Notes: generated from the letters alone by a model not told the origin. 64,000 bases of DNA from Strongylocentrotus purpuratus (GCF_000002235.5 NW_022145611.1:22357298-22421297), one strand, 5' to 3'; positions 36,811 through 48,639 are shown, counted from the stretch's first letter. Numbers and translations are program-made.

Positions 36811-37941
36811 AGAGATAAGACAGTGCATGTGGCTCTCTTGGTTCACGATGAAAGGCTCTAAGTGAGTGTGTCTTGTAGTAGTATACTCTGACACTCTGTG
36901 CCTTATTTACGAAATCCCTTGAGATGGGTGGGTGCACTATCATCATATAAATTAATGTTATAATTTTCATTCATATTTGGCGGAGTTTTCCTATAGATCG
37001 TTCGAGAAATAGTTATGGTAGTAATTTTACGAGAGGTTTACGAAAGTGGTCGACGCAATTATTTCTTCATTTCCTTAAAGATCCCTGTAAGATAATTCAT
37101 TGTATTTTCTTTCTCTATCCTCTGTCTCTAATTTTCTCAATACATTTCTTCTCAAGTCTAATTTCCTGAATCTTGTACCTTTTTTCCCAGTTATTTGTTA
37201 ATATTTCTAGTTTCTTGTCTTTCATGTCCCATGTTATCTATTCATAGTAACTCCTCTTTCATTCCTCGACTCCACTGTCTCCTGGCTTAATATTTCCTAC
37301 TTCTCTTCTCCTCCTTATCCTCCTTTTACGGTGACATTTAAACGTTAATATCTTCCAAGTTCTTCGCTCGGCCGTTCCCTAAATATTTCTATATCATACC
37401 ATTTTTTATTTACACCTATAATATTGTTTCAAAGTTCTCCTCTATTTCTCCCATCTGAATAATTCATCTTTTTTCCGTCCACAGGTTGAAAGAAAACGGT
37501 GTTCAGGTTTGACATTGTACATAGGGTGTCAATTCCCTGATGGCCCCGTTCTTGATTCAGGCAGAGCACAAAGTTGAAACATGATGTATGATATCAAATA
37601 CTATGTATATTACTATGTGCTCTTTCGTACATGTTCATCTCGAGGAGCACGGATCTCTAACACTACGAGATGTCTCCAATGACCCTGATAATATAACGAG
37701 CTAATCAATGTACCTGTCATCTATGATAGCATGGCATGGATGGAATCCATCTTGCATGTATTAGTTTTGCTATGTCGGATATACCTTGCTCCAGATGTCG
37801 GGTCGTTAAGCTTTAAGAGCAATTTTAATTCAAGATGTATATGCAGTAGAATGGTCGTTCACGTGATAGACCTTAATCACAGCCGATGTGAAAATCTAAA
37901 ATCCTATCTGCCCAAGATGAAAATGCAATGTACTATCTTAC

Positions 37942-38038
37942 CTGTTCGGCTTCTGCGAGCTTGACATATTTCCACGAGGATAGCAAAGCATATCAAAACC
38001 AATAGATGATGGTAGTTATGGCAGCGGGTGATATACAT
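37942..38038 (-). CDS. Gene A, exon 1: signal peptide
   Basis: ATG at 38,038 has an in-frame TGA two codons upstream. The 32 codons carry a hydrophobic core (LLVLICFAILVEICQA) followed by RRSRT, and end CGAACAG|GTAAGATAG, leaving one base. This matches the two-base start of the exon at 33,001, giving a 185-residue protein. The FAILVEICQA segment resembles the CFTEICDA signal-peptide end of genes B and C. The intron would be about 4.9 kb and full of simple repeats and transposon remnants. Exon pairing is inferred from phase and family resemblance. Confidence 0.62.
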
Positions 38039-39315
38039 ATCTCAAGATGATAATCTTCACCGCAATGATCCAGGTAACATGTAACTAGGAACAACCACAC
38101 GACAATGATGTAACACTTTCACTGAGAACCGGTTATCGGACATCTCCAATGCATGGCAGTATGGCGTAGATCAATGCGCATGTGCACGGAAATAGCCATT
38201 ACTCACCCACCCCAGAAAGCCTCATGGTCTGAAGATCTAGCCTATCTATGAAATTATCATAATGCAAGGCAAAAGTGCAGGATTTTTAATGCTGTCAATG
38301 AAGTGAATTTGGACATTAAAATCAAAGGATATTTCTTATACCTTTTTTTTTTAGGGGAGTACAATGCCTTAAAATGGAGGTTAAAATAATGTCATGTTAA
38401 TAAAATGAAGTTTTCGAAATACCTTCTGTCTTGAAATCCTGTCAACCAAAAATACGCCGTCACAATAGTTAGGTATGTTTAAGCGACCCACAATTGCGAA
38501 TTCTTTATACACACTATAGCCCCAAGGCTGGAATGAATTTTCTTAGCCACTTTCCATTAAATGATTTGGACAATATGATTTATTCTTGATAGAAGAAAAA
38601 AATAAAAGAGTCACAGAGATCTGAGAAGATACAAACTCCATCTATAAATCATATTGTCACAATCAGTTCATGTAATGAGGCAAAGAAAAATTATTCAATT
38701 TTATGGACAACAGCGTATCAAAAAAATGTTTAGTTCCACTGGACTATTAATGATGAGAAGGATTTATGTTTGAACGATAGCGGCTGTTACATAATCCTCC
38801 TCATCGAAATTCCAAAACGTTGTAACCTATAAAATTAAGATCATTTAATAGTATTTTTGTCTTACATACTATGGACTTTAGACAGCCAATCAGCGCTCGT
38901 CATATTCGCGCCTTGTTCTTTTTAGTTTCCGTTTAATATATTGATCGATTTCGGCTTTCTGTTTCATTCTTGCGTTTTACTCTGATGAGTGCAAGTCGAA
39001 AAGCTTTAGTTATGGCTCTTTTCAACGCTATTCTCAGACTATGGACAACCCTTCCCCTTTCACTATACTTAGACTCCTCTCTTTCTCTTATTTCTTCTCC
39101 TTCTTCCTTCGAGTCTCTGTCGTTCACCTGTTTCTATACCGTTCACACCCGCTCTCCCACCTTAACGCATATCACCAGTATCATATAAATACATAGGAAA
39201 TGGATGCGAAGAAATGGATATGAATAGCTTTATTTTTCAGGCAAAAAAGATTTAGAGTTAAACAAAACAAAAGAAAAATGTTTGCAGGATAACAATAATA
39301 AAATAAAAATAATAA
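38039..39315. other. Gene A 5' flank and intergenic; no gene seen
   Basis: This is unique AT-rich sequence. The gene A promoter should lie just right of 38,038. No TATA box, CpG-rich stretch or other gene is evident. Short open frames near 39.0 kb have no domain support. Confidence 0.4.
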
Positions 39316-39745
39316 AAACGGTGCTTATAAAGCGCTTTTCACCGAAATCTCTAAGCGCTATAACAAACAAAATATAATGACAAACAGCTACATGTCTATA
39401 CAAATTAAAAAATACAAATAAACCTACAAACTACAAACGTATGAAAATCAATGTGAACAGTTAATCAGTTAATCTTCAAAAGCTATTTTGAATAAATGTG
39501 TCTTAAGACAATTTTTGAATTGGTTGACAGTCTGACAGTGTTTGCCATGTAAAGGTAGTTTGTTCCAAAGTCCAGCAGAATCTTTGCAAAAAGAGCTATG
39601 ACCATAAGAAAGAGTTGACACCGAAGTAAACACGAGGTATTCCTGGATTAGTTCTTGCAGATAAATTGGTGCCTAGTCATGAAAACATTTATAAGTTAAA
39701 ACCAAGATTTTGTACATAATGCGATACATCACCTAACATATCTCG
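39315..39745 (-). pseudogene. LINE (CR1/L2-like) 3' end remnant
   Basis: Read right to left, the translation gives RIMYKILVLTYKCFHD, a stop, APIYLQELI, then GLWNKLPLHGKHCQTVNQ and KTHLFKIAFED with a stop. These are the usual blocks at the C-terminus of CR1/L2-type reverse transcriptases (TYK-LH-APxYL, LWNxLP, FKxxLKTHLF). The tail includes AGCGCTTAGAGATTTCGGTG and AAAGCGCTTTATAA. Stop codons show it is dead. Confidence 0.75.
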
Positions 39746-39748
39746 GGG

Positions 39749-39980
39749 GTTGTAACGGTGACACGACATTTGCTCCTGCGACAATTGCTCCGGGCTTTAT
39801 TTCGTCTAAGATGTAGGGTTAGGGTTAGGGTTTCAATAGGGTTTTATGTTAGGTTTAGGGTTAGGTTTAGGGTAGGGTATAGTGTTGAATCCAGGGTTGA
39901 AGTTAACCATTCGATTAGTGTATGAAATTTACAGCGGAGCAATTGTCGCCGGAGTAAATGTCATGGAATCGGTTGTAACC
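39749..39980. mobile_element. MITE with internal telomere-like TTAGGG repeats
   Basis: Inverted ends (GACATTTGCTCCTGCGACAA and its partner TTGTCGCCGGAGTAAATGTC) surround a core of AGGGTTAGGGTTAGGG and related variants. The sequence GGTTGTAAC occurs directly at both outer edges and may be a 9-bp target duplication. The core is a transposon feature, not a chromosome end. Confidence 0.7.
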
Positions 39981-40792
39981 ATTGTCAACAGATGAAAGAG
40001 AAAGAACGATTCACGAAAGCTTATGCTTTCATTACCATTTGTTGACGAGATACATGTCATTTGACCAGCCTAGTTTACTTTAAAGCGAAGTAGAATTTAG
40101 AAAGAGAAAACAGGATTTTAGAAAAAGGCCAAACGAGAAGATGACGAAATAGGGAAAGAGAAGAAAGGAAGGAAAAAAGGAAAAAGGAGGAGAAAAGTGT
40201 GAGAGAAGACGAAAGAAGAGAGAGATGTGGGATGCACAAAACACCAAATTCGATTTACCAAACATGCCATGTTATTTGACAAGGAATAGAAAACACTTGA
40301 AACCAATAGTTTATAGATACATAATAATCGACTCAAGAGACAATATAGGCAAATATATATAGGTAAATTAAAACAGATTTAGAAAGAAGTATGTCCAAAC
40401 AATTCACTAGTTGCTTGTTATAAAAAATGATTTCCATCGGTACAATTTTGTCAATTTAGAAGAGAAAAAAACGGTAAATAATATTTAAACACTCGATAAT
40501 TGTGTAGACATCTTTAAAGGTTACCCGAACTAAAACAGGTGTCGTCTTAATGGTGTCGTCCATTAAATCCCTCTATAGACTAAACTCCAGTCATACGTTA
40601 TTGAAGTGTTTGCAAATAGTAGAAGACGACTGTTCATGTAAAAGCAAAGTAAGACTTGTAGTGCGTCTAAATTTAATGAGAGACCGCCTCGTTAATTTTG
40701 TCTGAAATATTTTTTTTCTTTCTCAACACTAATTCCACATTTTCCAGATGCATTCTCTCATCAGTTGTGGACACAAACCTGTCGGTCTTTGA
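39981..40792. other. Intergenic and gene B 3' flank
   Basis: The left part is AT/purine-rich without genes. From about 40,620 the sequence resembles 50,400-50,611 downstream of gene C (AATTCCACATTTTCCAGATG, CATTCTCTCAT, TCTTTGATTACTTC). This is the shared 3' UTR or flank of the two paralogs. Confidence 0.55.
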
Positions 40793-41202
40793 TTACTTCT
40801 TTTGACCATCCACGGTGCCCATGACCGTCTCGTAAGATGGTGGTAGTGATTCAGTAGAAGCTGACTGAGTCGCCACTTTTGTAGGTCCTCGATCAGACTC
40901 GGTCTGTACCGCAGAATCCTTTTTGACCGGAGCACTCTTTCCCTGAGCATTACAGCCCGTCAGTATACCAGACAGGCGAGACAGCTCTTGTTCCTTTTTC
41001 TCAATCGCTAGAGCCAGCTTCTCCTTTGGATTGTCCCCCGCTTTGCAACAGCAAAATACTACAGCTATCAGCAAAATTATGCACACTGGTGAAAGGGATA
41101 ACAAAACAATCAACACGGTACTGTGCGAGGACGATGATGATGACGACGATGATGATCCGTGATGTCCTCCAGTGTGCGAGATCCGTGATCCTCGAGATGA
41201 AC
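40793..41202 (-). CDS. Gene B, exon 2: Ser-rich linker, membrane helix, PPSY tail
   Basis: Starts with GT after the acceptor CTTTCATACAG and completes the glycine codon opened by exon 1. It encodes a Gly/His/Ser segment with ten consecutive serines, one membrane helix (VLIVLLSLSPVCIILLIAVV), a CCC juxtamembrane motif that could be palmitoylated, a charged KEKLALAIEKKEQEL helix, and a tail ending LPPSYETVMGTVDGQKK. The whole protein is 177 residues, with PPSY at 162-165. PPxY binds WW domains. Close paralog of gene C, with more distant resemblance to gene A. I do not recognise a named family; the ectodomain is too short and lacks the cysteines of Shisa or WBP1-type proteins. Confidence 0.8.
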
Positions 41203-41226
41203 CTGTATGAAAGAGCACATAGTATA

Positions 41227-41390
41227 CAAATATACACTGCCTTGAGAGGTTCTGGTTAAAACTATGCGCAAGAGGTGACTCCAATAGTACTATTTGCTGA
41301 GGGGCACAGCCCCGAAGCAAATGGTCCTTTTGGAGTCACCGAGGCCCATAGTTTAACCAGTACCTCGAATAGAAGGCATGGTATATTTGT
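41227..41390. repeat. Long foldback hairpin in gene B intron
   Basis: About 80-bp arms, imperfect, fold around GGGGC-ACA-GCCCC near 41,308. Matching pieces include GGTGACTCCAATAG/TTTTGGAGTCACC, CTGGTTAAAACTATG/CATAGTTTAACCAG and ATACACTGCCTT/AAGGCATGGTAT. It begins about 25 bp from the acceptor of exon 2 and could influence splicing if transcribed. Confidence 0.8.
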
Positions 41391-41412
41391 TTTATATCCT
41401 GCATCAAAAATT

Positions 41413-41443
<31 letters not shown>

Positions 41444-41712
41444 CATTTTTGGGAAAAAAAATTTAGAACAAAAAAAATGTCAATTTTTATCTAAAAAGAT
41501 TTAAAATATTTTGTTTTCATTAAATTAAGATTTGAAGAAAAAAAAAATTGATTCAATTCAAAAAAAAATCAACATTTTTTTTTCAACTCCCAAATAGTAA
41601 ACCAAAATAGTACTCTCATATAGTACTTTCTAAAAATAGCTCAAATATTTTTGGTCATGTGACGAGCTCTCAACCAATCAGAAGCCAACAAATTTTTGAT
41701 GCAGGATAAAAT
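41391..41712. mobile_element. Foldback element with poly(A) core in gene B intron
   Basis: TTTATATCCTGCATCAAAAA at the left and TTTTTGATGCAGGATAAAAT at the right are inverted repeats. They enclose a run of about 30 A and AT-rich noncoding DNA. Gene C's intron shows no sign of it. Confidence 0.65.
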
Positions 41713-42552
41713 AATAAATATAATTTTTACAATAGAAATGAAGATTCTCTATATCTGTCAGAACATGTTTTAAATGTTTATAGATCTGTCTGTCAGGTAT
41801 GAAAACGAAAGTTTACTGAATAAAATAATAAATATCATAATCCGTGTTCCAACATAAGTAGTGTAGGTTTGTCATTGAGAAATCAATCAGCAAAAACCCT
41901 TTAAAAGTCATTACATATTGAATATGATAATGAAGACGAGATGAAACTAATAACAAGAATGTTATGAATAAAACAAATAATAGGGATATGAAGTTACAGA
42001 GAATATGCATTACAATAATATAATTAATAGGCAAAATAATATGACATAATACCAAGATTGGGTAATATATTGTAATTATAGAGTTTATACTCTATAATAT
42101 CTTGTAGTTCTAGAGTTTTGCAACAACTATTAAAACCTTACATAGAAAACGATTTTGTAATCATACGATTTCCACATAACTCTGGGGAAAAAAAATTCTC
42201 TTTCATTTTTCTTCGTGTTGTTGTTGTTGCTGTTGTGGACGTTTGATTTATGTGTCAAAATACACTAATTGTACCATCTCTAAATTATTTATAAAGGGAA
42301 TAACATATCACTATATTGCATGCTTATAAGGGGAATTTATCAGTACAGTTTAAAACATCAAACTTCATTCGTGAAAATGATAATGGGGTTCGTCAACCAC
42401 TGTCCAACGATGGCCATGAAAGTGATGTATAGATTCCTGATCTTGCTGAAAATACTTTTCCTCTCTGTTTCTGTATTTCATTATCAAGATCAAGACAGTA
42501 TCTGACAAAAAAAAATCAAAGCATGGATGAAAATGAAAAGTACATAGCTTAC

Positions 42553-42676
42553 CAGACGTACGAGATGAACCTCTCCTCCCGCCTCTCCCCCCGCCTGCAT
42601 CACAAATTTCCGTGAAACATGACAAACACGTCAGAATGACAAATAAATAGAAAAGCAAACGCCGAAATATTGCCAT
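42553..42676 (-). CDS. Gene B, exon 1: signal peptide and Gly/Arg-rich start
   Basis: ATG at 42,676 opens 41 codons: MAIFRR, a hydrophobic core (LLFYLFVILTCLSCF), TEICDA as a likely cleavage region, then GGGRGGRRGSSRTS. It ends TCT G|GTAAGC, a phase-1 donor that fits the exon at 41,202. The same exon with nearly the same upstream sequence occurs in gene C, which supports the start. The 1.35-kb intron holds two foldback structures. Confidence 0.8.
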
Positions 42677-42790
42677 AATCCAATGTTATTTATCACTGCG
42701 ATAGGCAATTAAAATGGGCCCCAGAAAACATCTGCGAAATAAATAGTCAGAACAGAACTGCCTTTGAAGAGCTTCTAACAAAGCCTATAG
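42677..42790 (-). promoter_or_regulatory. Conserved upstream region of gene B
   Basis: This sequence is almost identical to 55,407-55,520 upstream of gene C (TGGATTATGG at the start codon; ATTGCCTATCGCAGTG; GGGGCCCATTTTAA on the minus strand). It is better conserved than much of the intron, which fits a shared 5' UTR and core promoter. No element is proven. Confidence 0.45.
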
Positions 42791-43099
42791 AAACAGACAG
42801 GAATTCTTTGAGAAATCCTCGTGAAACTCCCCACATGTTTTGTATAGTGACTGTGTTATTATTTCAGTGAATAATCAATAAAATTAATTAATAAAAAAGA
42901 GCAAGGTTACACGTAAAGAATAACCTCATTTCTTTTCCCGTATACATGTCATTGAAAGTGTTTACACCAACCGTTTTGTGTACTGTTTTTTGCGTTTCAT
43001 TCGTCATCTTTAGCATGTGTCCAATTTCACAAGTAAAGATAGTCACAGCAGATTTTTTTTCTTTCTTTTTCATAAAACGAGTTATATTTGAAAACAATT

Positions 43100-43440
43100 T
43101 TCAGAGGACATTTTTTTTTTTTTTTTGAGGGGGGGTCCCGAAATTTGAAATTTTGACCCATTGACATTCCGTTCCGTGGGGGGGGGGGGGGGTAAGGTCA
43201 TCTTTTTTAGGTCATCTATATTTGTTTTACATTTATTTTTTTAATAAAAAAATTAAAAAATACACAAAACATACACATATAAAAAAAATCAAGGGGGGGG
43301 GGGGTTAACCCCAAACCCTCCTCCAACCTGCGTACGCGCCTGTGCGAGCCAAATATTGGTACGTAATGGTGACCAGCATTGACGTAATGCGGGGGGGGTG
43401 CAGGAAGGTGCGATTTTCCCCCTCCCTCCTCCGCAAAGCG
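43100..43440. repeat. T-run, G-run and degenerate repeat DNA
   Basis: A T-run near 43,110, three G-runs of 8-17 bases, and a CGTACGCGCCTGTGCG segment similar to CTACGCGCCTGCGG at 46,012. No gene. This marks the start of about 5.5 kb of insertions that split gene B's upstream paralogous segment. Confidence 0.6.
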
Positions 43441-45890
43441 CCGAAACTTTGACGTTTCATTAAATTATTAGAGAAAGAAGACGATTCATTGAACCCCTAG
43501 AAAATAATCCACGTCTGAATACAGTTCCCCCTCCACCCCCCCCCCCCCTTCGAGCGCGAAGCGCGGAAGCTTTTACGTTTCATTAAATCATTAGAGAAAG
43601 AAGACGATTCGTTGTACCGTTCTCGACTCTTAATCCTCGTCTGAATTAAGTTTTCCCCTCCCCCCCCCCTCTCCCGCGAGAAGCGCGGAAGCTTTGACAT
43701 GTCATTAAATCATTAGAGAAAGAAGACGATTTGTGGTACCGTTCTCTATTCTTATTCCTCGTCTGAATTCAGTTTCCCCTCAACCCTTTGCGCGAAGCGC
43801 GGAAGCTTTGACATTTCATTAAATCATTAGAGAAAGAAGACGATTCGTTGTACCGTTCTCGACTCTTAATCCTCGTCTGAATTAAGTTTTCCCCTCCCCC
43901 CCCCCCTCTCCCGCGAGAAGCGCGGAAGCTTTTTCGTTTCATTAAATCATTAGAGAAAGAAAACGATTCGTTGTACCGTTCTCGACTCTTAATCTTCGTC
44001 TGAATTCAGTTTTTCCCTCCTCCCTCCCGCACGAAGCGCGGAAGCTTTTACGTTTCATTAAAATCATTAGAGAAAGAAGACGATTCGTTGTACCTTTCTC
44101 GACTCTTAATCCTTGTCTAAATTCAGTTCCCCAACCTCCTGCGCGAAAGCTTTGACATTTCATTTAATTATTAGAGAAACAAGACGATTCGTTGTACCGT
44201 TCTAGAAAAAAAATCCTCGTCTGAATTCAGTTTACCCCCCATCCTCCCGCGCAAAGCGCGGAATCAATTACGTTTCATTAAATCATTAGAGAAAGAAGAC
44301 GATTCGTTGTACCGTTCTCGACTCTTAATCCTCGTCTGAATTCAGTTTTCCCCTCCTCCCTAAACGTAAGCTTTTACGTTTCATTAAATTATTAGAGAAA
44401 GAAGACGATACGTTGTACCTTTCTCGACTCTTAATCCTCGTCTAAATTCAGTTCCCCAACCTCCTGCGCGAAGCGCGGAAGCTCTGACATTTAATTTAAT
44501 TATTAGAGAAACAAGACGATTCGTTATACCTTTCTCGAAAATAATCCTCGTCTGAATTCAGTTTACCCCCCCCCCCCCTCCCTCCCGCGCGAAGCGCGGG
44601 AGCTATTACGTTTCATTAAATCATCAGAGAAAGAAGACGATTCGTTGTACCGTTCTCGACTCTTATTCCTCGTCTGAATTCAGTTTCCCCCTCTCCCGCG
44701 AAGCGCGGAAGCTTTTACGTTTCATTAAATTATTAGAGAAAGAAGACGATACGTATTACCATTCACGACTCTTAACCCTTGTCTTAATTCAGTTCCCCCC
44801 CCCCCTCCCGCGCGAAGCGCGAAAGCTTTGACGTTTCATTAAAATTATTTAAGAAAGAAGACGATTCGCTATACTGTTCTCGTCTCTTAATCCTTGTCTC
44901 AGTTCAGTCCCCCCCCCTCCTGCGCCAAGGATTTGACATTTCATTAAATCATTAGAGAAAGAAGACGATTCGTTGTACCTTTCTCGACTCTTAATCCTTG
45001 TCTAAATTCAGTTCCCCAACCTCCTGCGCGAAAGCTTTGACATTTCATTTAATTATTAGAGAAACAAGACGATTCGTTGTACCGTTCTAGAAAAAAAATC
45101 CTCGTCTGAATTCAGTTTACCCCCCATCCTCCCGCGCAAAGCGCGGAATCAATTACGTTTCATTAAATCATTAGAGAAAGAAGACGATTCGTTGTACCGT
45201 TCTCGACTCTTAATCCTCGTCTGAATTCAGTTTTCCCCTCCTCCCTAAACGTAAGCTTTTACGTTTCATTAAATTATTAGAGAAAGAAGACGATACGTTG
45301 TACCTTTCTCGACTCTTAATCCTCGTCTAAATTCAGTTCCCCAACCTCCTGCGCGAAGCGCGGAAGCTCTGACATTTAATTTAATTATTAGAGAAACAAG
45401 ACGATTCGTTATACCTTTCTCGAAAATAATCCTCGTCTGAATTCAGTTTACCCCCCCCCCCCCCTCCCTCCCGCGCGAAGCGCGGGAGCTATTACGTTTC
45501 ATTAAATCATCAGAGAAAGAAGACGATTCGTTGTACCGTTCTCGACTCTTATTCCTCGTCTGAATTCAGTTTCCCCCTCTCCCGCGAAGCGCGGAAGCTT
45601 TTACGTTTCATTAAATTATTAGAGAAAGAAGACGATACGTATTACCATTCACGACTCTTAACCCTTGTCTTAATTCAGTTCCCCCCCCCCCCCCCCTCCC
45701 GCGCGAAGCGCGAAAGCTTTGACGTTTCATTAAAATTATTTAAGAAAGAAGACGATTCGCTATACTGTTCTCGTCTCTTAATCCTTGTCTCAGTTCAGTC
45801 CCCCCCCCCTCCTGCGCCAAGGATTTGACATTTCATTAAATTATTAGAGAAAGAAGACGATCGTTGTACCGTTTTCGACTCTTAATCCTT
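43440..45890. repeat. Second satellite array, ~115-bp unit, ~21 copies
   Basis: Each unit carries GCGAAGCGCGGAAGCTTT, ACGTTTCATTAAATCATTAG, AGAAAGAAGACGATTCG, TTCTCGACTCTTAATCCTCG, TCTGAATTCAGTT and a variable C-run. Unit spacing is about 110-123 bp. An 885-bp higher-order repeat is clear: the block from about 44,070 is repeated from about 44,955. Unrelated to the large satellite at the left of the window. No coding sequence. Confidence 0.93.
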
Positions 45891-46075
45891 TTCTGAATAT
45901 CAAAAATGTTTTTTGTCTGCTCCTTTTTCTTCCTACGTCCTCTTCCTTTTCTATCCTCTCTTTTTTTGGCCGGCTTTTTTGGGGGGGAGAGGCCGCCCCC
46001 ACCGCCCTCTGGCTACGCGCCTGCGGTCAGATGAACATATTTTGATACCTTGTCCGCCCACGGAAACTCAGGGGT

Positions 46076-46623
46076 TTAAAGGGGTAGTCCACCCTGAAAT
46101 TAAGTTAGTTTTAATAGGAGTAGAAAAATGAGAGAAACAAGTCAGTGAAAGTTTGAGCAAATTCCGATTAAAAATAAGGAAGTTAGGATTTTTTAAGTTG
46201 TGATCAATCAAACACAAATTGGCAACTCTATTACGTAAAATGCGAGCTCAACTTCCATTTGCTTAGTACTAAAAAAATCTAAAATTTTCATTTTCCCTCA
46301 AGAAAAATTTCAACCGTACATGCACCCTAAATATAATAATTGCAAATATGTTTCTATACTCCCCCTGCTAGGAACAAATATATATTCCGTCATCAATAAC
46401 GAAGAAAACATGATTTTATGGAATATTATGCACAAAGCAAATGAAGGAGAGCTCGTATAATAAGTCACAGAGTTGCCAATTTGCATTTGATTGATCACAA
46501 CTTCAATAATTCATAACTTTCTTATTTTCATTCAGAATTTGCTCAAACTTTCACTTACCTGATTTTCTTATTATTCTGCCTCTATCGAAACAAACTTATT
46601 TTGGGGGTGGACTTTCCCTTTAA
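46076..46623. mobile_element. MITE with TTAA ends (AGGGGTAGTCCACCC TIR)
   Basis: The left end TTAAAGGGGTAGTCCACCCT mirrors the right end, and inverted similarity continues inward for about 150 bp (GTTTGAGCAAATTC, TTGTGATCAATCAAA, TTGGCAACTCT). TTAA lies at both edges. Noncoding. It resembles the termini of the element at 28,406 in its TTAAAGGG start. Confidence 0.8.
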
Positions 46624-47576
46624 GGCAATAAATTACGGTCAGATAAGCATTCAGGGTCCCGCCTTAGGGTCCTTGGTGGGGTCAAAGGGTGCGAAAACCC
46701 CGGAATCTCAGGAGTTGTAGGCGTTTGATTTCATTTCAGCATTAAGTGTAAACCACCGTTATGGAATCAGAAATAAACCACGATTAAATTTTATTTCCCC
46801 TGAGCCCCCCCCCCCCCCGATCTACACTTTGTTGGCGGAAAATTGCAACTGATCTCCCCTACCTTTCTTCTTTCTCTTTTTTTCTTTCCCTTCCCTTTCC
46901 TTCCTTCTCTCTCCTTTAGGTTTGCTGCGGGGGGGGGGGGAGGCAAGGTCCTTTCGGCCCCCAGCTTTTTATACACGTTGTTGGAGGGATTAACCGCAAA
47001 TGATCTATTTCCCCTTCTTTTCACCCTTTTTTTGCTCTTCCTCTTTTTCGGTCCCTTTTAGCTCTCCTTTTTTCCTTTTCCTTCCTTCTCCCTTTTTTAA
47101 GCAGGGGCGGGGGGGAGGCAGGGGCTTTTTCCCCACCCCCACCCCGATCCACAACTTTTGGCGGGAAAATTGCAACTAATACCCCCTTCTTTTCTTTTCT
47201 TCTTCCCCAATTTCCTTCCCTTTATCTCCTCTTTTCCTTTTTTCTTTCCATTTCCTTCCTTCTCTCTTATTTTTTTTATTGGGGGGGGGGGAGGCCTCCC
47301 CCCCGATCTCCTTCTTCCCCCTTTTCTTTTCTTCTTCCTCTTCTTTCTTTCCCTTTCTCTCCTCTTTCCCTTCTTTTCCTTCTCTCTCTCTCTCTTTTTT
47401 TTTTCCTTCTTTTTTTTCCCTTTTTCTTTCCTTCTTTTTTTTTCCCTTCTTTTTTTTCCTTTTTTTTTTCCTTCTTTTTTTTCTTCCCAGGGGGGGGGGG
47501 GGGCGGCCCCCCCCCTGGATCCGCCACTGACATGACCACTGTTCCTATACGATACAAGAGAGTCTCAAAGAAGGTC
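46624..47576. repeat. Polypyrimidine and G/C-run low-complexity region
   Basis: Long CT-rich tracts are interrupted by G- or C-runs. A motif (CCGATCTACACTTTGTTGGC, GAAAATTGCAACT) recurs at about 46,819 and 47,149, so the region is partly a diverged repeat of about 335 bp. A CTGGATCCGCCACTG segment follows the last C-run. Proline/phenylalanine and lysine/glutamate frames here are artefacts. Confidence 0.8.
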
Positions 47577-48086
47577 TTAAAGGTAATACAAAGTTTTGGG
47601 GAATTTTGAAAATTGGGTGGATAGTGAATCTTTACAATTTTAATATATTTGGATGCCCCTGTGGATGTATTATAAGCACTAAAAATATTAGCCCCTAAAA
47701 CACTTCTGTTTTCGAGAAAAATTGAATATAAAAATTTACCGGTGCTCCTGGTAAATTTTGATAAATTTCAAATAGCGCCTATGGCCGTACAATGGTAGCT
47801 GCGACCATGAAAATCCCAGAATATGTAGTTGGGATATATAATTTCCAAACGGGAATAGCTAATCGGTCGATTTTAGTCAAGAAACATTGTTTCATAGTTA
47901 AATTAATATCTTGACCTTGAGAGGGAGCTATACAACATAAATAGTTTATTATTTATAATTTCATAACTTTAGACTCGATTTCAACCGCGACAACGATCAA
48001 TGTATATTGTAGGAACGTATATGCTTCCAATATGTTAATTTGAACCAAATTCATGACCCCATATCAAAACTTTGTAATACCTTTAA
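47577..48086. mobile_element. MITE with TTAA ends (AGGTAWTACAAAGTTTTG TIR)
   Basis: TTAAAGGTAATACAAAGTTT at the left and the inverse TTTGTAATACCTTTAA at the right, with one mismatch, enclose about 465 bp of noncoding DNA. It is the third TTAA-bounded element here. Confidence 0.75.
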
Positions 48087-48104
48087 TATTTTTTTAGTAA
48101 CATC

Positions 48105-48362
48105 ATGCACCCCCCCCCCTCTTTTTTTTCTCTCTCTCTCTTTCTCTCTCTCCCTCCCTCACTCTCTCTCTCTCTTTCTCTCTCTCCCTCCCTCACTCTC
48201 TCTCTCTCTTTCCCTTTCTCTCTCTTTCCCTCGCTCTCTTTCTCCCCCTCTCCTCCTTCTTCTCTCTCTCTCTCTCTTTCTCTCCCTCCTTTTCTCTCTC
48301 TATCTTTCTGTCTCTGTCTCTCTGTCTCTCTCTCTCTCACTACCTCCCCCCCTCTCTCTCTC
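48105..48362. repeat. (TC)n microsatellite
   Basis: Interrupted CT/TCTC repeats with short C- and T-runs extend over about 250 bp. Frames through them are not genes. Confidence 0.93.
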
Positions 48363-48639
48363 ATGCATGTCAATGTTACGAATACACTCCAACCTATGTC
48401 TTGATCTTCTGCTATCACGGCCACTGGGAAATTCCAAGTGGAAAATATTTTCACAGACTTAATGAAAAGTGTAGCAAATTTGTTTTCATTATTATTTTGT
48501 ACGCAGCTAAATCGTCTACATCACAAATTTTGATTAATTCAAAATATAGAATTTAACATATGATATGTCAAATTCCTTTACCAACTTTTAGTTGAAATTT
48601 GAGCCTGCTGTGTGAAATATATTTTAATTTTAATTTGTT

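Noticed and set aside
36503..36970. Serine/leucine-rich frames of 103-155 codons
   Set aside because: They are the complement of an (AG)n microsatellite, open in several frames.
39800..39900. True telomere or chromosome end
   Set aside because: TTAGGG words are few, irregular and enclosed by TIRs of a short transposon.
47158..48462. Frames of 80-140 codons rich in Phe/Pro/Ser or Lys/Glu
   Set aside because: They are produced by polypyrimidine tracts and (TC)n repeats.
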